A model generated the notes under the pieces. The model saw only the letters and a list, made by a program, of their open reading frames with translations, made no database searches and was not told the origin of the DNA. Position numbers and translations under genes: made by a program. Of a stretch of DNA of 32,513 bases, positions 1-9,389 are shown piece after piece. The DNA comes from Candidatus Latescibacterota bacterium. GTDB lineage: Bacteria; Hydrothermota; Tepidihabitantia; Tepidihabitantales; CAIPLT01. The first letter of the stretch is position 1. Each line of letters begins with the position of its first letter. The stretch lies in NCBI GenBank assembly GCA_018335915.1, contig JAGXRL010000047.1:1-32513 (forward strand). The letters run 5' to 3'.

Positions 1-1110
1 TCGCCATTTGTGCCAGACCCGCATATACCCGTAACATAGACATTACCGGCCGCATCAAGCGTAATTGCCCGCGCTTCATCCCAGGTATTGCCTGTGCCGT
101 TATATCTGGCGAGCCACTGCTGAGTTCCGCTTGCATTGTACTTAATCGTGACATAGTCTGGCGAACCGGTGATGCCAACTCCATAACTGACACCGGTCAC
201 ATATACATTACCCGAATTGTCCAGCGCAATCGCATACGCTTCATCCCGATAATTACCAGGCTCAGTATATCTCATTACCCATTCTTCGGTGCCGCTAGAA
301 TCATACTTGATTGTCACATAATCACGGCCCGTACCCGAACCAACACTAAAACCGGTTACATAGACATTACCTGAATTGTCCACTGCAATCTTTTTTGCTT
401 CATCCACCTCATTTTGGGTGCCATTATATCTGGCGACCCACTGCTCAGTACCGCTGGCATTATATTTAACCGTCGCATAATCATAATTCCATGAACCGCT
501 GATAATACTCCGACCCGTCACATAAACATTAGCGGAATTGTCAACTGCAATTGCGTAAGCATGGTCACTATAATTACCAGGTCCGTTATAATATGCAACC
601 CACTGTTCAATACCGCTCGCGTTATATTTCACAGTTGCATAATTTTCATAACCGGTAGAAACTGCCCAGCTATAACCGGTCACATACACATTACCGTCAT
701 TATCGAGCGCAATCGCATAAGCGATATCTGGTGCATTAACTCCACTGCCGTTAAAAGGAGTTAACCATTCTTGATTACCGCTTGAATTGTATTTAATCGT
801 GGCAAAGTCTGCACCCGTATTTGAATCGTTGCAAACACCAGTCACATAAACATTACCAAAAGTATCGACTGCAATTGCATTTGCCTGGTCACTGCTATAG
901 CCAGGTCCGTTATATCTTGCCAGCCAAGCTTGATTGCCAGTTGAATCATATTTAATCGTTGCATAGTCTTCTGAATAAAACGAACCGCTGCTTCTGCTAA
1001 AACCGGTCACATAGACATTACCGTGTACATCGACTGCCAGGGCACGCGCTTCATCCACATTGTTACCCGGTCCGTCATATCTTGAAATCCAGGATTGGCT
1101 AACTTGCGCT
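1..1110 (-). repeat. Tandem ~162-bp coding repeats (SBBP units), about seven copies of the GNVYVTG-encoding core
   Basis: Core (g)gtcacata.acattacc recurs near 30, 196, 354, 516, 679, 841 and 1003. Confidence 0.85.
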
Positions 1111-1178
1111 TGTAAAAGAATCGGTAAGAGTGTGCAAAAAACACTGATTATTAATGAATATCTTGAATAATTCTTCAT
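1..1178 (-). CDS. SBBP-repeat (beta-propeller) secreted protein, 3' end truncated by window edge
   Basis: Not in the ORF track because it runs off the window. ATG at 1178 gives MKNYSRYSLIISVFCTLLPILLQAQVSQSWISRYDGPGNNVDEARALAVDVHGNVYVTGFS...; signal peptide, then a repeated D-x-x-GNVYVTG motif about every 54 codons; purine-rich SD-like AAAGGAAAG upstream. Confidence 0.88.
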   Translation of the reverse strand, partial: MKNYSRYSLIISVFCTLLPILLQAQVSQSWISRYDGPGNNVDEARALAVDVHGNVYVTGFSRSSGSFYSEDYATIKYDSTGNQAWLARYNGPGYSSDQANAIAVDTFGNVYVTGVCNDSNTGADFATIKYNSSGNQEWLTPFNGSGVNAPDIAYAIALDNDGNVYVTGYSWAVSTGYENYATVKYNASGIEQWVAYYNGPGNYSDHAYAIAVDNSANVYVTGRSIISGSWNYDYATVKYNASGTEQWVARYNGTQNEVDEAKKIAVDNSGNVYVTGFSVGSGTGRDYVTIKYDSSGTEEWVMRYTEPGNYRDEAYAIALDNSGNVYVTGVSYGVGITGSPDYVTIKYNASGTQQWLARYNGTGNTWDEARAITLDAAGNVYVTGICGSGTNG

Positions 1179-1314
1179 ATCTTTCCTTTCTTAACGGGTT
1201 ATTTTATCAGTTTTTAATATAATTATACTCTATTAGAAAATATCGGATAAATCACCGATTGTATAAAATAAATTTCCCTGTTATGCCACAGATAACAACC
1301 ACTGAAAACGACAA

Positions 1315-2103
1315 CTATAATCTCTTTAATATTAAGTCGGCAGCCTTTTTACCGGATAAGAACATACCGCCAAAAATTGGTCCCATTCTTGGCGAACCAA
1401 ATACCGCATTTGCTGCCATTCCCGCAACATACAAATTATGATATACTTCTTTAGTGTTATTCATTATCAACTGTTCACCGGCTTCTGCCCACATCGGTTT
1501 TTCACCGACAAAAGAACCGGTTTCAGTAAAAAGCGAAGGACCGATTTTCCGCTCCACGATTTTAACCACTTCAGCGGCATGCCCGGTCGTGTCAATTACA
1601 AATTTACTTTTAATGGTTAAAGGGTCAACATGTAATTTTGCCATTTCCACTGCTGACCAGTTAATTACCACACCTGTAATTTTTTCAGCTCGAATCATTA
1701 CATCTTCGACACTAATCACATTATACAATTTAGCACCTTTTTTTATTGACTTGGCTAATAATTGGCCAAGTGCCTCAAGCGCTTCCGCAACATAATATCC
1801 CTTTTGATATTGAGTATATCGGATATCCAACTCTTTTAAAACTGATAAACCACCATCTTGCACAACAATTTTATTGAACATCATACCGCCACCGGCAATG
1901 CCGCCGCCGGGTCGTAGAGTTCGCTCAAAGATAATTGTCTTGGCGCCGGCTTTTGCTAAATAATAAGCGGCGGTTAGACCGGCTGGTCCGGCACCAGCAA
2001 TAACAACATCAACACTAAGATTGCGAATCAGTTCTTTAAAATAAGTTTCAATAATAGCTTTTGAAATGATTACTTCATTGAGTTTCACTTTTCCTTTAAC
2101 CAT
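1315..2103 (-). CDS. thi4: Thi4-family thiamine thiazole synthase / ribose-1,5-bisphosphate isomerase-like protein
   Basis: FAD-binding VDVVIAGAGPAGLTAAYYLAKAGAKTIIFER, RPGGGIAGGGMMFN, LHVDPL, C-terminal GSPRMGPIFGGMFLSGKKAADLI typical of Thi4. Confidence 0.85.
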   Translation of the reverse strand: MVKGKVKLNEVIISKAIIETYFKELIRNLSVDVVIAGAGPAGLTAAYYLAKAGAKTIIFERTLRPGGGIAGGGMMFNKIVVQDGGLSVLKELDIRYTQYQKGYYVAEALEALGQLLAKSIKKGAKLYNVISVEDVMIRAEKITGVVINWSAVEMAKLHVDPLTIKSKFVIDTTGHAAEVVKIVERKIGPSLFTETGSFVGEKPMWAEAGEQLIMNNTKEVYHNLYVAGMAANAVFGSPRMGPIFGGMFLSGKKAADLILKRL

Positions 2104-2111
2104 AGTGAATA

Positions 2112-2139
2112 ATTTTACTAAATTATTTATTTAAGTCAA
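2112..2139 (-). promoter_or_regulatory. Sigma70-like promoter of thi4 (TTGACT-16-TAAAAT), -10 ends 8 nt before ATG
   Basis: -35 at 2139-2134, -10 at 2117-2112 on the minus strand. Confidence 0.6.
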
Positions 2140-2223
2140 GGATTATCTTGTCTGATTTTACCGTTTATAACTTACTTTAGCGTCAACGACATAAATTAGA
2201 TGATTTATTATCAAGTGCTGGGG

Positions 2224-2252
2224 TTGACAAAAGTCACTAACTATTTTATACT
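2224..2252 (+). promoter_or_regulatory. Sigma70-like promoter TTGACA-17-TATACT upstream of acetyl-CoA hydrolase/transferase
   Basis: Consensus -35, 17-nt spacer, near-consensus -10; leader about 45 nt with purine-rich SD ahead of ATG 2304. Confidence 0.7.
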
Positions 2253-2303
2253 TTTACACTAAACAGTTCGTATCATAAGATTTAAATTAAGGAAGCAGGA
2301 AAT

Positions 2304-4154
2304 ATGATAGATTGGAAAAATAAAGTAATCGAACCAAAACAGGCAGTCAAAGCAATTAAGTCAGGCTATCGAATTTTTATTGGCTCTGCCTGTGGCGCCC
2401 CACAATCACTGGTTAAGGCACTAACCGCAGCACCAGCTGAAGATGTTGAAGTTGTCCAGATTCTGAACCTGGGTGTTGTTGACTATGCGTCTGCTGAGTT
2501 GACCGGTAAATTCCGTCCCAATACTTTTTTCATCGGCCGGGACTTACGCGAACGGGTACAACAGGGCGGTGCTGATTATACGCCGATATTCTTATCAGAA
2601 ATTCCCGGGCTTTTTTTATCTGGCCGTTTGCCGATTGATATTGCCTTAATAACAGTCTCAGTGCCGGACGAACATGGTTATTGTAGTCTTGGTATTTCAG
2701 TTGATATCACTAAACCAGCCACCAAAGCTGCTAAAATCGTAATTGCTGAAATCAATCCGAACATGCCAAGGACTCTGGGAGATTCGTTTATTCATCTGAG
2801 TGATATTGACCAGTTTGTCTATTCGGAACAACCGATTCTTGAATATACCGTGAAAGCCCAGCCAGAAATCGTTAAACGCATTGCCAAGAATGTTTCAGAT
2901 TTAATCGAAGACGGTTCCACAATTCAAGTCGGTTATGGCGGCGTGCCGACTGCACTGTTAGATTTTCTGGAAAACAAAAAAGACATCGGTATTCATACTG
3001 AAGTTTTTTCAGACAATTTAATTGATTTGATAGAAAAAGGAGTTATTACTAATAAGAAAAAGTCTATTCATAATGGTAAGTGCATTGCTTCATTTGCGAT
3101 GGGTACAAGAAAACTCTATGATTATCTTGATAATAATCCGTTCTTTGAATTTCATCCGGTTGACTATACGAATGACCCGTTTGTGATTGCCCAGAACGAA
3201 AAGATGGTATCAATCAATTCAGCAATTGAGATAGATTTAACCGGACAAGTTTGTGCTGATTCGATTGGATATAAGTTTTATTCGGGAATCGGCGGACAGC
3301 TCGATTTTGTGCGCGGCGCGGCTCGGGCAAAAGACGGCAAAGCAATCATTGTCGTGCCATCAGTCCGTTCTGATGAGAGCAAATCAAGAATCGTGCCATC
3401 ATTATCCGAAGGTGCTGGTGTTGTCACAACCCGTGGCGATGTTCATTATGTCGTAACTGAATGGGGCATTGCCAATCTTTATGGCAAGACAATTCGTGAG
3501 CGTGCATTATCATTGATTTCAATTGCCCATCCTAAGTTTCGTGCTGAACTCTTAAAAAGAGCAAAAGAGCTTAACTATGTTTATCAAGACCAGCCCGAAC
3601 TACCATTAGCTCATACCCGCTATCCGGAAGAACTTGAGCATTGGGATGAAACAAAAAAAGGTTTAAAAGTCTTTTTACGCCCGGTAAAACCAACTGATGA
3701 ACCATTAGTCCGAGACCTTTTCTATAAATTTTCCAGTCAAACTGTTTACTACCGTTTCTTTTCTTATATCAGTGCCTTACCCCATGACCGGCTGTCTAAG
3801 TTTGTCAATGTTGATTATGAGAACGAAATGTTATTAGTAGCCGTATTAAAACAGGCGGGTGAAGAAAAGATTATTGGTATGGCTGGTTATGGATTGGATA
3901 AAGCAACCGGTTTAGCTGAATTTGCATTTGCGATTGCGGATGAATGGCAGAATAAGGGAATCGGAATGATATTATTTACCGATTTGATAAAGGTTGCTAA
4001 AATGAAACGAGTTAAAGGTTTTGTTGGATATGTATTAGATACGAATGTTGGTGCATATCGTCTAACTCATAAAATGGGTTATCCGGTGAAAAGCAAATGG
4101 TCGGATGGAGTCTATACTTTAACAATTAATTTTCAAGAACAATATAATGATTAA
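2304..4154 (+). CDS. Acetyl-CoA hydrolase/transferase fused to a C-terminal GNAT acetyltransferase domain
   Basis: N-terminal ~430 aa is CoA-transferase-like (GSACGAPQSL..., IQVGYGGVPTALLDFL, GIGGQLDFVRGA, TRGDVHYVVTEWGIANLYGKTIRERA); the last ~170 aa is GNAT-like (FLRPVKPTDEPLVRDLFYKFSSQTVYYRFF...EFAFAIADEWQNKGIGMILFTDLI). Confidence 0.88.
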   Translation: MIDWKNKVIEPKQAVKAIKSGYRIFIGSACGAPQSLVKALTAAPAEDVEVVQILNLGVVDYASAELTGKFRPNTFFIGRDLRERVQQGGADYTPIFLSEIPGLFLSGRLPIDIALITVSVPDEHGYCSLGISVDITKPATKAAKIVIAEINPNMPRTLGDSFIHLSDIDQFVYSEQPILEYTVKAQPEIVKRIAKNVSDLIEDGSTIQVGYGGVPTALLDFLENKKDIGIHTEVFSDNLIDLIEKGVITNKKKSIHNGKCIASFAMGTRKLYDYLDNNPFFEFHPVDYTNDPFVIAQNEKMVSINSAIEIDLTGQVCADSIGYKFYSGIGGQLDFVRGAARAKDGKAIIVVPSVRSDESKSRIVPSLSEGAGVVTTRGDVHYVVTEWGIANLYGKTIRERALSLISIAHPKFRAELLKRAKELNYVYQDQPELPLAHTRYPEELEHWDETKKGLKVFLRPVKPTDEPLVRDLFYKFSSQTVYYRFFSYISALPHDRLSKFVNVDYENEMLLVAVLKQAGEEKIIGMAGYGLDKATGLAEFAFAIADEWQNKGIGMILFTDLIKVAKMKRVKGFVGYVLDTNVGAYRLTHKMGYPVKSKWSDGVYTLTINFQEQYND

Positions 4155-4307
4155 ATTAAATATTAAAAATAAAATATTAAAAACACAAACTCAAAAATGT
4201 AAATATTTTAATATATTTAGACAACGATACTTTATAATTAATTTTTATGTTTTTAATATGTGTTTTTGGTTTTTAGTTTTTAATTTTTAATATTAGATAC
4301 AATAATT

Positions 4308-6419
4308 ATGAATGCTAATTTAAAATTTATCTTTTGGCCCCGTTCAATTGCAGTAATCGGTGCTTCAACCCGCAGCGGCAGTGTTGGTCAAGCAACTTTT
4401 GCTAATATTTTAATGAACGGTTATACTGGTATTGTTTATCCGGTTAATCCTTCGGTACGCAGTGTGCTCGGAGTAAAAGCTTATCCGTCCGTACTGCATA
4501 TTCCCGATGAAGTTGATTTAGCAGTTATTATTGTTCCGGCGTCATCGGTACCGATGATTATTGAAGAATGCGGTCAAAAAAATGTTAAAGGTGCGATTAT
4601 TATTACCGCCGGTTTTAAAGAAATAGGGGAGAGCGGTGCAAAACTGGAATATCGTATTAAAGAAATCGCCGCTAAACATAATCTATCTTTGATCGGACCA
4701 AACTGTTTTGGCATGATTAATTCTGACCAGCGTGTGCGTCTTAACGCAACCTTTGGTAAAGCCTTGCCGCCAGCTGGTAATATTGCTTTTGTCTCCCAGA
4801 GCGGAGCAGTTGGCGTGACCGCTCTTGAATATGCTGAATCTGAAGGAATCGGTCTTTCTAAATTTATCTCGATTGGTAACAAAGCCGATATTAATGAGAA
4901 TGAATTACTCGAATATTTACGGGATGATGAACAGACCAAAGTTATTATTCTGTACCTGGAAGATATAGTATATCCCAAGCACTTTATGGATATTGCCTAT
5001 GATGTGACATCAAATATTGGCAAGCCGATTCTTGCGATTAAATCAGGACGGACAGTTGAAGGAGCAAAAGCCGCTTCATCTCACACTGGTGCGTTGGCTG
5101 GTTCTGATGAAGCATATAATGCTTTCATGCATCAGTGTGGCATAATACGGGTCGATACTGTGAGTGAATTGTTTGATTATGCCAAAGCATTTTCTGGTCA
5201 GCCAATTCCTAAATCACGCAATATTGCAATCATTACCAATGCCGGTGGCATAGGCATTATGGCAACTGATTCAGTAATCAGAAATGAACTTTATTTATCT
5301 CAATATACTGAACAAACCAAACAAAAATTAAGAGAATTTTTACCGGCATCAGCCAGCATTAATAATCCGCTTGATGTAATCGGAGATTCGGATGAAAAAC
5401 GGTATGCTCAGGCATTAAAACTTTTACTGGAAGATGAAAATGTTGATGGTGTAATTACAATCTGGACTCCGACTTTGATGGCAGAAACAAAAATCATTGC
5501 CCAGGAGATAAGTAAGCTTGCGCCTAATTATTCCAAGCCGATTATGGGTTGTTTATTATCTTTAGAAAACACTAAAGAAGTAATCCAGACTCTCTGGCAA
5601 TCAAAAATACCATATTATCCTTTTCCGGAAACTGCCGCACAAGCCTTGGCTGATATGTGTTCTTTTTATGACTGGACCCAGCTGCCCAAAAGCCAGGTAA
5701 AAGTGTTTGATGATGTTAAAAAGAAAACAGTCGAAGATATAATTAAACATGCCCAAAAGCGTTCACCAGTTTCAATTCTGGAATTCGAAGGTTATAAAAT
5801 ACTCAATGCTTATAAAATTCCGGTGCTTCCCAATACATTGGTTAAGTCGAAACACGAATTAATACCAAAAGCAAAAGAGATTGGTTATCCGATTGTGATG
5901 AAAATCGTTTCGCCGGATATTCTCCATAAAACTGATGTGGGCGGTGTTGCAGTTGATATCACGAGCGATGATGAATTAGTCAGGAAATTCAATGAGATGC
6001 AGGCAAAAATCAAAGAACTCAAACCCGATGCAAAAATTGAAGGATACTTATTGCAGAAAATGGCAGAACGCGGAGTCGAGACGATTATGGGTATAAAAAA
6101 AGACCCGCAATTTGGTTCTTTGATTATGTTCGGTCTGGGTGGTATTTATGTCGAAGTCTTAAAAGATGTCAGTTTCAGGATTTGTCCGATTAAAGCCCTG
6201 TCTGCGATACATATGATTCAGGATATTAAGAGTTACCGGATATTAAAAGGATTTCGTGGCAAAGGACCGGCTGATGTACCGACGATCGAAGAAGCTTTAC
6301 AACGGTTATCCCAGCTGACCACTGATTTTCCTGAGTTCACTGAAATTGACATTAATCCTTTTGTCGTTTATGAAAAAGGTAATGGTGCATTTGCAATTGA
6401 TGCGCGGTTTTTGTTGTAA
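4308..6419 (+). CDS. ADP-forming acetate/acyl-CoA synthetase, fused alpha-beta subunits
   Basis: CoA-binding domain FWPRSIAVIGASTRSGSVG, GPNCFGMIN, FVSQSGAVG, SHTGALAGSDEAYNAF, ATP-grasp part VMKIVSPDILHKTDVGGVAVDI, FGLGGIYVEVLKDVSFRICP. Confidence 0.92.
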   Translation: MNANLKFIFWPRSIAVIGASTRSGSVGQATFANILMNGYTGIVYPVNPSVRSVLGVKAYPSVLHIPDEVDLAVIIVPASSVPMIIEECGQKNVKGAIIITAGFKEIGESGAKLEYRIKEIAAKHNLSLIGPNCFGMINSDQRVRLNATFGKALPPAGNIAFVSQSGAVGVTALEYAESEGIGLSKFISIGNKADINENELLEYLRDDEQTKVIILYLEDIVYPKHFMDIAYDVTSNIGKPILAIKSGRTVEGAKAASSHTGALAGSDEAYNAFMHQCGIIRVDTVSELFDYAKAFSGQPIPKSRNIAIITNAGGIGIMATDSVIRNELYLSQYTEQTKQKLREFLPASASINNPLDVIGDSDEKRYAQALKLLLEDENVDGVITIWTPTLMAETKIIAQEISKLAPNYSKPIMGCLLSLENTKEVIQTLWQSKIPYYPFPETAAQALADMCSFYDWTQLPKSQVKVFDDVKKKTVEDIIKHAQKRSPVSILEFEGYKILNAYKIPVLPNTLVKSKHELIPKAKEIGYPIVMKIVSPDILHKTDVGGVAVDITSDDELVRKFNEMQAKIKELKPDAKIEGYLLQKMAERGVETIMGIKKDPQFGSLIMFGLGGIYVEVLKDVSFRICPIKALSAIHMIQDIKSYRILKGFRGKGPADVPTIEEALQRLSQLTTDFPEFTEIDINPFVVYEKGNGAFAIDARFLL

Positions 6420-6735
6420 TCTTTCAATCTGCAATTTTCATTATTAATAATCACTGTAATCGTTCTCTTAATCTGGGAAATCAGCGAAGCTAATCTTTCA
6501 ATCCGAGGCAATCTCAATTTTAACCACATTACAGCCACAGACCTGTCCCGCACCTATGATTAGGTGCGTGGATTAACACAGATAAACACAGATAAGAATT
6601 TAACACTGAAAAACAAAACAGGGTCGTTCCCAGTTTAATGGGTGCGACCCATGCCAAAGATAAAATTAAATCACCTTTGAATTTTGACTTTTGACCTTTT
6701 ATCATCTGTGCAATCTCTCCGTAATCGCTGTAATC

Positions 6736-6755
6736 ATAACTTCTAACGAAGTTAT
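6736..6755. promoter_or_regulatory. Perfect inverted repeat ATAACTTC-TAAC-GAAGTTAT just upstream of the Type III RM promoter
   Basis: 8-bp arms, 4-nt spacer, ending 3 nt upstream of the -35 box at 6759. Confidence 0.6.
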
Positions 6756-6758
6756 ATC

Positions 6759-6786
6759 TTGACAAAGGGGATTTTTACTTTATTAT
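6759..6786 (+). promoter_or_regulatory. Promoter of Type III RM operon (TTGACA-16-TATTAT), -10 ends 6 nt before ATG
   Basis: TTGACA 6759-6764, TATTAT 6781-6786, ATG 6793. Confidence 0.7.
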
Positions 6787-6792
6787 TGAGGT

Positions 6793-9384
6793 ATGCCAAG
6801 GAAAATAAAAAGGATGCAAAATAATGGTAAAGTAAAAGATTATCGTCATTCGGAAGAGAAAAGAAAACATATACCTGAGGCAGGACTAAGTGAATATGAT
6901 AGACCGGTTGATAAAAAGATAACCTATAAGTACGACCCATATTTAGACCCACAATTACAATGGGCTGGCAAAGAAGAAAAACAAGAAATTGATGTTGATT
7001 TGGTTTCGTTACATATTCATGAACGTGTTTCTACAAAAGCAATCATTGATGGTATTCATAAAGAATCAGTAAGACAATTAGGTTTGTTTGCTGACCCGCA
7101 ATTACCATTAGACAAAAGAATTGAGTTTTATAAGCACGATGTTGATTGGTCAAATCGAATGATTTTAGGTGATTCATTATTAGTAATGAATTCACTTTTA
7201 CACAGAGAAGGAATGGTGGGAAAAGTTCAGGTGATTTATATGGATCCACCTTATGGAATCAAATACAATTCAAATTTTCAACCTAAGATTAATCAAAGAG
7301 ATATTAGAGATGGCGATGAAAAATCTATTTCAAGAGAAATAGAACAGATAAAAGCATATCGTGATACTTGGACACTTGGAATTCATTCTTATCTTTCGTA
7401 TCTTCGAGACAGACTTCTTTTATGTCGAGATTTACTAAATGATTCAGGTTCGGTCTTTGTTCAGATGAATGATGAAAATCTACATCTTGTTAGAAATGTT
7501 ATGGATGAGATTTTCAAAACTTCTAATTTTGTTAGTATAATTTCATTTGTAAAAACTAGAGGATTTCCAGCGAAAGCACTTTCTCGTGCTGGTGATTATT
7601 TAATATGGTATGCTAAAGATATTGATAGAATGAAATACAATCAGCTATACTGGGAGAAAACCGAAGATACAAGCGGTTATAACAGAATAGAATTTCCTAA
7701 CGGAACAAGACGATCTATTACAAAGGAAGAAAGAGAGAACTATCAGATTCCAAAAGATACAAAATTATATTCATCAGGTGCTTTGTATGGTGCAGGTGTA
7801 ACAAAAGAAGGGGGTAAACCATTCGAATATCAAGGAGAATTATATTATCCTTCAAGGGGTCATTGGAAAACAGACATAAATATAGGAATGAAAAGATTAG
7901 CAAATGCAAATAGATTAGAAGTTGCGGGTAAAACATTGAGATTTGTACGATACCTTGATGATTTCTACGCTGTGCCGATTACAAATATATGGAAAGACAC
8001 ACAAACATTTGAAGAAAATATTTTCGCTGTTCAAACAAATACAAAAGTCATTGACCGCTGTATTTTAATGACAACTGACCCAGGTGATTTGGTTTTTGAC
8101 CCGACTTGTGGAAGTGGGACAACTGCCCATTGTGCGGAAAAATTGGGCAGAAGATGGATTACTTGTGATACAAGTAGAATTGCTCTGTTTTTAGCAAGGC
8201 AAAGACTTCTCACTGCAACTTTTCCTTATTATGAACTTGCTCATTCTGAACATGGTATTAAAGGTGGTTTTATTTATAAAACCGTGTCACATATCACCCT
8301 TGAATCAATTGCTAATAATCCTAATTTAGACCCAGATAAAGTAGAAAAAATAAGAAAAGACATTAAAGCAAAAAATCTTCATATCAAAAAGGAAGAATTA
8401 GAAATAAAAGTGAGAAAAATTACTGAAGAGATTATTAGAAAGAATGCACCTTTGGAAGTTCTTTATGATAAACTCCAAATTGTAAGAAATGTAACCAGAG
8501 TATCAGGGCCATTTACAATTGAAGCAATCCCAGTGCCGGTTGCAGTTGATCCAGACGAAGCATTAAAAGGGATGGTTATTCCTGAAGGAAAACCATCGGA
8601 TAAAGCAGGCGATTATCTTGACAATATGATTGAACTTCTACGTAAAGATGGAGTTACTTTTCCAGGCGGAAAAAAGATGAAAATTGATAATCTTGAAACA
8701 ATGAAATCATCAAGCCTATTACATGCAAGTGGCATAATAAAACAGAATGGTGATACAAAACGAGTTGCAGTTTCTTTTGGACCACCAAATGGTCCTGTTT
8801 CTACGAAACAAGTTGAAGAAGCGATTTCATCAGCACGTTGGGAATTTGATATGTTAGTTTTTGCTGGATTTAGTTTTGACCCAGAAGCACAAGCTTTTAT
8901 TCAAAAAAACCCACACCCTAAATTAAAATTGCATTTAGCACATATCCGTCCTGATGTTAAAATGAGTGATTTACTAAAGACTACGCCGGGTAGTCAATTA
9001 TTTACAGTATTTGGCGAGCCGGATATTGGAGTGACTAAAAATAAAGATAAGACATATTCAGTGATATTGAAAGGTGTGGATATATATGACCCGACAAGTG
9101 GTGAAGCTAAATCGTCAAAAGCAGAGGAAGTTGCGGGATGGTTTTTAGATATTGATTATGACGGATATTGTTTTCATATCAGCCAGGCATTTTTTCCGGC
9201 AAATGATAAAGCATGGGATAGACTTCAAAGAGCATTAAAAGCAGTTATAAATCCTGAAGCATTTGAACAATTAAGAGGAACAGAATCAATACCATTTGAA
9301 ATCGGCAAACATTCTCGTATTGCGGTTAAAGTAATTGATATTTATGGTAATGAAGTTATAAGTATTGTTAATTTAAAGAAATGA
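6793..9384 (+). CDS. Type III restriction-modification system DNA adenine methyltransferase (Mod), long C-terminal extension
   Basis: VIYMDPPYGIKYNSNFQP (motif IV DPPY) precedes VFDPTCGSGTTAHCAEKLGRRWITCDTS (motif I); adjacent to a Res-like helicase/nuclease. Confidence 0.9.
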   Translation: MPRKIKRMQNNGKVKDYRHSEEKRKHIPEAGLSEYDRPVDKKITYKYDPYLDPQLQWAGKEEKQEIDVDLVSLHIHERVSTKAIIDGIHKESVRQLGLFADPQLPLDKRIEFYKHDVDWSNRMILGDSLLVMNSLLHREGMVGKVQVIYMDPPYGIKYNSNFQPKINQRDIRDGDEKSISREIEQIKAYRDTWTLGIHSYLSYLRDRLLLCRDLLNDSGSVFVQMNDENLHLVRNVMDEIFKTSNFVSIISFVKTRGFPAKALSRAGDYLIWYAKDIDRMKYNQLYWEKTEDTSGYNRIEFPNGTRRSITKEERENYQIPKDTKLYSSGALYGAGVTKEGGKPFEYQGELYYPSRGHWKTDINIGMKRLANANRLEVAGKTLRFVRYLDDFYAVPITNIWKDTQTFEENIFAVQTNTKVIDRCILMTTDPGDLVFDPTCGSGTTAHCAEKLGRRWITCDTSRIALFLARQRLLTATFPYYELAHSEHGIKGGFIYKTVSHITLESIANNPNLDPDKVEKIRKDIKAKNLHIKKEELEIKVRKITEEIIRKNAPLEVLYDKLQIVRNVTRVSGPFTIEAIPVPVAVDPDEALKGMVIPEGKPSDKAGDYLDNMIELLRKDGVTFPGGKKMKIDNLETMKSSSLLHASGIIKQNGDTKRVAVSFGPPNGPVSTKQVEEAISSARWEFDMLVFAGFSFDPEAQAFIQKNPHPKLKLHLAHIRPDVKMSDLLKTTPGSQLFTVFGEPDIGVTKNKDKTYSVILKGVDIYDPTSGEAKSSKAEEVAGWFLDIDYDGYCFHISQAFFPANDKAWDRLQRALKAVINPEAFEQLRGTESIPFEIGKHSRIAVKVIDIYGNEVISIVNLKK

Positions 9385-9389
9385 TATAA

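Noticed and set aside
1-1110. Regularly spaced repeats suggesting a CRISPR array
   Set aside because: Period is ~162 bp, repeats are degenerate and in-frame, and they encode the GNVYVTG core of SBBP repeats.
1454-1795. Plus-strand ORF of 113 aa (and smaller plus ORFs 1259-1620)
   Set aside because: Shadow ORFs antisense to thi4.
6736-6755. Resemblance of ATAACTTC...GAAGTTAT to the outer bases of loxP arms
   Set aside because: Arms are only 8 bp, the 13-bp arm and 8-bp spacer architecture is absent, and there is no recombinase nearby; treated as a generic palindrome.
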